The translations under genes and the position numbers were made by a program. A stretch of DNA of 15,502 bases from Rhodospirillales bacterium RIFCSPLOWO2_12_FULL_67_15. Lineage in GTDB: Bacteria > Pseudomonadota > Alphaproteobacteria > Rhodospirillales > 2-12-FULL-67-15. Location of the stretch: the NCBI GenBank assembly GCA_001830475.1, contig MIAC01000278.1, positions 3,281-18,782 of the forward strand, written 5' to 3'. Shown here in pieces: positions 13,228 to 15,502 of this stretch (position 1 is the stretch's first letter; each line of letters starts with the position of its first letter). Under the pieces are notes generated by a model, which worked only from the letters and a program-made list of their open reading frames with translations, had not been told where the DNA came from and did no database searches.

Positions 13228-15502
13228 TTACCGCGCGGCGGTATCCGATCCGGCACCAAGCCAAGCCTTGGCCACCCGGCTGAGGGCTCCGAACAAGTAC
13301 ACCCGGAAGATCACCGCGTCGCACTCCCAGTCGCGGACGACAAGACGACCGCCCCCCGACAGGTCGTGATCCTTGTTCGACGGCACCACGACCAGGTCGG
13401 GCTTCCAATCGCGCGCGAGATCGGCGATGCCGCGATCCCAGCCTGGGAATGCCACGACCGTTTCCGCGCCGGACGCGCCGACCTCCGCCGCCAGGGCATC
13501 GAGTTTTCCGTGTACGACCGCCTCCAGTTGCCTTTCGACTTCGGCCGGCGTCAGGTAGCCTTCGAACCCGAATCCCGGCTCCCACTCCGCGACATGCCCG
13601 AACGCGAGCTTGGCGCCGAGCGTTTTCGCCAGCGCCCAGGCGTATCGGGCGAGATCGTGGTCGCCGTAATCGAGGGCGAGGACGGCGAGAATGCGCCGCG
13701 GCGCCTTTTGCGCGACGATCGCGGGGAGCACCTGCTCCGGCGCGGCGGGGAGCGGCTCCGGCTTCCCGAATTCGCTCACGCACTCCCTGAAAATGCGGGC
13801 GCGGCAATCCATGCAGGTCGGGCGGTCGAGCCTGGGGTAGATCGCGGCGAAAGCCTGGGTTTTGGAAGCGAAGACGTTTTCGCTGCCGATCTCCTCGATG
13901 TACCTGCCGCGGCGCAACCGGGAACGGACGGCCTCCTTGACGTTGACGAGATAAAGTCCGCCGCCGCGTTCCCGTTGCCGGCGCGCCGCCTGGGTCAGCG
14001 CCTCGGCGCCCGCGACATCGATGAAGTTCACGCCCGACATGAACAGCGCGATATGCCTCTGATCCGGTCTTTTCCTTTCATAGGCGCGCAACGTTTCCTG
14101 GAAATAGTTGACCGCGCCGAAGAACAGCGAACCGTCGATCCGGAGAATCTTGATTTGCGGGCATTCGGGCAGGCGGTCGGCGGACGTAAATTTCCGTCCC
14201 GCGGCGGCGGGATCGGGAACGCGGGACAGAATCGTCGGGTGCGAGGCGCGGTTGAGATACAGCAGCAGCGACAGCAAAACACCCGCGAAGATGGCGAACT
14301 CCAGCGGGAGAAAGAGGGTGGCGAGGAACGTGACCGCGAGGACGGCGGTTTCCGACCGGCTGGCGCGGGCGACCTGGGCGATATGCTTGAAGTCGATCAA
14401 ACCCCAGGCGACGAGAAAAAGGATTCCCGCCATGGCCGCGTCGGGCAGGTACGCGGCGAACGGCGCCACCAGGACGACGACGGCCAGCAATGCCACGCCG
14501 CCGATCATCGCCGCGACCGGCGTCTTGGCGCCGGCGTCGTAGTTGAGGCCGCTGCGGTTGAAGGAGCCGGTCGCGACGTAGGAGGAGAAGAAGCTGCCGG
14601 CGATGTTGGAAAGCCCCTGGCCGAGGAATTCCTGGTTGCTGTTGATGTGCTGGCCGCTGCGCACCGCGAGCGCGCGCGAGATCGAGAGCGCCTCGGTCAG
14701 CGCGAACAACGTGACCGCCAACGCCGTGGGCGCCAAGTCGCGCATCACCTGCATCGAGAAGCTCGGCGCCGACAGCGGCGGCGGGTGCGAGGGCAGCGCC
14801 CCGACCGTCGGGATCGCCGCGCCGAAACCCAGGTCGAGGACCAGGGCGAGCAGGCTGCCGGCGAGGATGGCGACGATCATGTGGGGTATTCGAGGAAGCA
14901 AACGGCGCGCGAGGATGCCGAACACCAGAGTCACGGCGCCGACCGCCGTCACCGCCGGCGAAATGTCGCCGATGTGCTCGACGAGGAAAACGGCGACATC
15001 GTGGAACGTGGCCCCCGGGGGAACCGGCAGGCCGAAGAAATTCCTGACCTGGTTGGCGGCGATCAGGATGCCCGCGCCGGCGGTGAAGCCGATCACGACC
15101 GAATGCGAAATGAAATTGACCAACGCGCCCAGCCGGAACAAACCCATGGTGATTTCGATCGCGCCGACCATGAAGGCGAGGGTGATGGCCAATTGCACGT
15201 AGTCCGCCGACCCCGGCGCGGCGAAGGCGCTCAACGACGAATAAAGTACGATGGAAGCGGCGGTCGTCGGCCCCGAAACCAGATGCCAGGACGAGCCGAA
15301 CAGCGCGGCGACGATGGCGGGCACCATCCCGGCGTAAAGTCCGTATTCGGGGGGCATCCCGGCGATGGTGGCGAACGCCACGCCTTGGGGCAGGACGACG
15401 ATCGCGCCGGTCAGACCGGCGCTCAGGTCCGCCGCCAAGGTCCGGCGATTGACCAGGGGCAGCCATTCCAGGAAGGGGAATATCCGCGCCAATCGCCGCC
15501 GG
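13228..15502 (-). CDS. SulP family anion transporter with STAS and UspA-like domains (5' end probably outside window)
   Basis: The inner-membrane domain (about 15-425, numbered from TTG 15492) carries SulP signatures: LTGAIVVLPQGVAFATIAGMPPEYGLYAG (27-55), FGSSWHLVSGPTTAAS (65-80) and the later transmembrane repeats, with FNRSGLN in the second half. A cytoplasmic STAS domain follows (about 447-550, KILRIDGSLFFGAVNYF, GVNFIDVAGAEAL). A linker has C560, C563 and C571 (TCMDCRARIFREC). The last 150 residues resemble a universal stress protein (RRILAVLALDYGDHDLARYAWALAKTLGAKLAFGHV, DLVVVPSNKDHDLSGGG). SulP proteins move sulfate, bicarbonate or other anions, coupled to H+ or Na+; the substrate is not readable here. 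TTG 15492 could be the start, but the frame is open to the right edge and homologues usually have a few more residues. Confidence 0.93.
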   Translation of the reverse strand, partial: RRRLARIFPFLEWLPLVNRRTLAADLSAGLTGAIVVLPQGVAFATIAGMPPEYGLYAGMVPAIVAALFGSSWHLVSGPTTAASIVLYSSLSAFAAPGSADYVQLAITLAFMVGAIEITMGLFRLGALVNFISHSVVIGFTAGAGILIAANQVRNFFGLPVPPGATFHDVAVFLVEHIGDISPAVTAVGAVTLVFGILARRLLPRIPHMIVAILAGSLLALVLDLGFGAAIPTVGALPSHPPPLSAPSFSMQVMRDLAPTALAVTLFALTEALSISRALAVRSGQHINSNQEFLGQGLSNIAGSFFSSYVATGSFNRSGLNYDAGAKTPVAAMIGGVALLAVVVLVAPFAAYLPDAAMAGILFLVAWGLIDFKHIAQVARASRSETAVLAVTFLATLFLPLEFAIFAGVLLSLLLYLNRASHPTILSRVPDPAAAGRKFTSADRLPECPQIKILRIDGSLFFGAVNYFQETLRAYERKRPDQRHIALFMSGVNFIDVAGAEALTQAARRQRERGGGLYLVNVKEAVRSRLRRGRYIEEIGSENVFASKTQAFAAIYPRLDRPTCMDCRARIFRECVSEFGKPEPLPAAPEQVLPAIVAQKAPRRILAVLALDYGDHDLARYAWALAKTLGAKLAFGHVAEWEPGFGFEGYLTPAEVERQLEAVVHGKLDALAAEVGASGAETVVAFPGWDRGIADLARDWKPDLVVVPSNKDHDLSGGGRLVVRDWECDAVIFRVYLFGALSRVAKAWLGAGSDTAAR

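Noticed and set aside
12266..13369. A 367-codon plus-strand frame spanning the HNH end, the rpsD promoter and rpsD
   Set aside because: It overlaps two certain genes and reads through a strong promoter and terminator; no domain is visible.
14078..15466. A 462-codon minus-strand frame within the SulP gene
   Set aside because: Out-of-frame shadow of the transporter; translation is Arg/Gly/Pro-rich.

Overview
The window is high-GC bacterial chromosome, most likely from an alphaproteobacterium (Rhodospirillales/Rhizobiales-like). This rests on the block Suv3-like helicase, S4-domain protein, FdxA-type 7Fe ferredoxin, CarD, which I recall as typical of that class, and on a stand-alone rpsD outside an alpha operon. 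It is an ordinary housekeeping region with one compositionally foreign gene. The organism call is inference from gene content; no rRNA or tRNA is present to confirm it.

Layout, left to right. Positions 1-1565 (+) hold the end of an exported DUF1223 protein and, 12 bases later, an isoaspartyl methyltransferase with a signal-peptide-like N-terminus; together they look like an envelope protein-maintenance pair. A MarR-type regulator with an unusual four-cysteine tail (minus strand, to 2212) is divergent from a Suv3-like DExH RNA helicase (2285-4855), which is tightly followed by an Hsp15-like S4 protein. Next are fdxA (5352-5687) and a CarD/CdnL regulator (5984-6622). Convergent to carD is an M48 metalloprotease lipoprotein (to 8118), divergent from an exported nuclease-fold protein that has lost key catalytic residues (8178-8969).

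Positions 8982-10927 (minus) carry gluQ (glutamyl-Q tRNA(Asp) synthetase) and, upstream of it, the odd gene of the window: a single protein joining a winged helix-turn-helix, a GHKL-type ATPase and a STAS-like DUF4325 domain. Its DNA is much more AT-rich than its surroundings. A 9-bp inverted repeat sits at both compositional edges, and three diverged 22-bp tandem repeats lie over its predicted promoter. This is the best candidate for something not well described: a one-polypeptide ATP-gated transcription switch that may act on its own promoter.

After it come a carboxylesterase/phospholipase (11060-11728), an HNH endonuclease (11803-12366), rpsD with a strong sigma70-type promoter and an excellent intrinsic terminator, and a convergent SulP anion transporter fused to STAS and universal-stress-protein domains that runs to the right edge.
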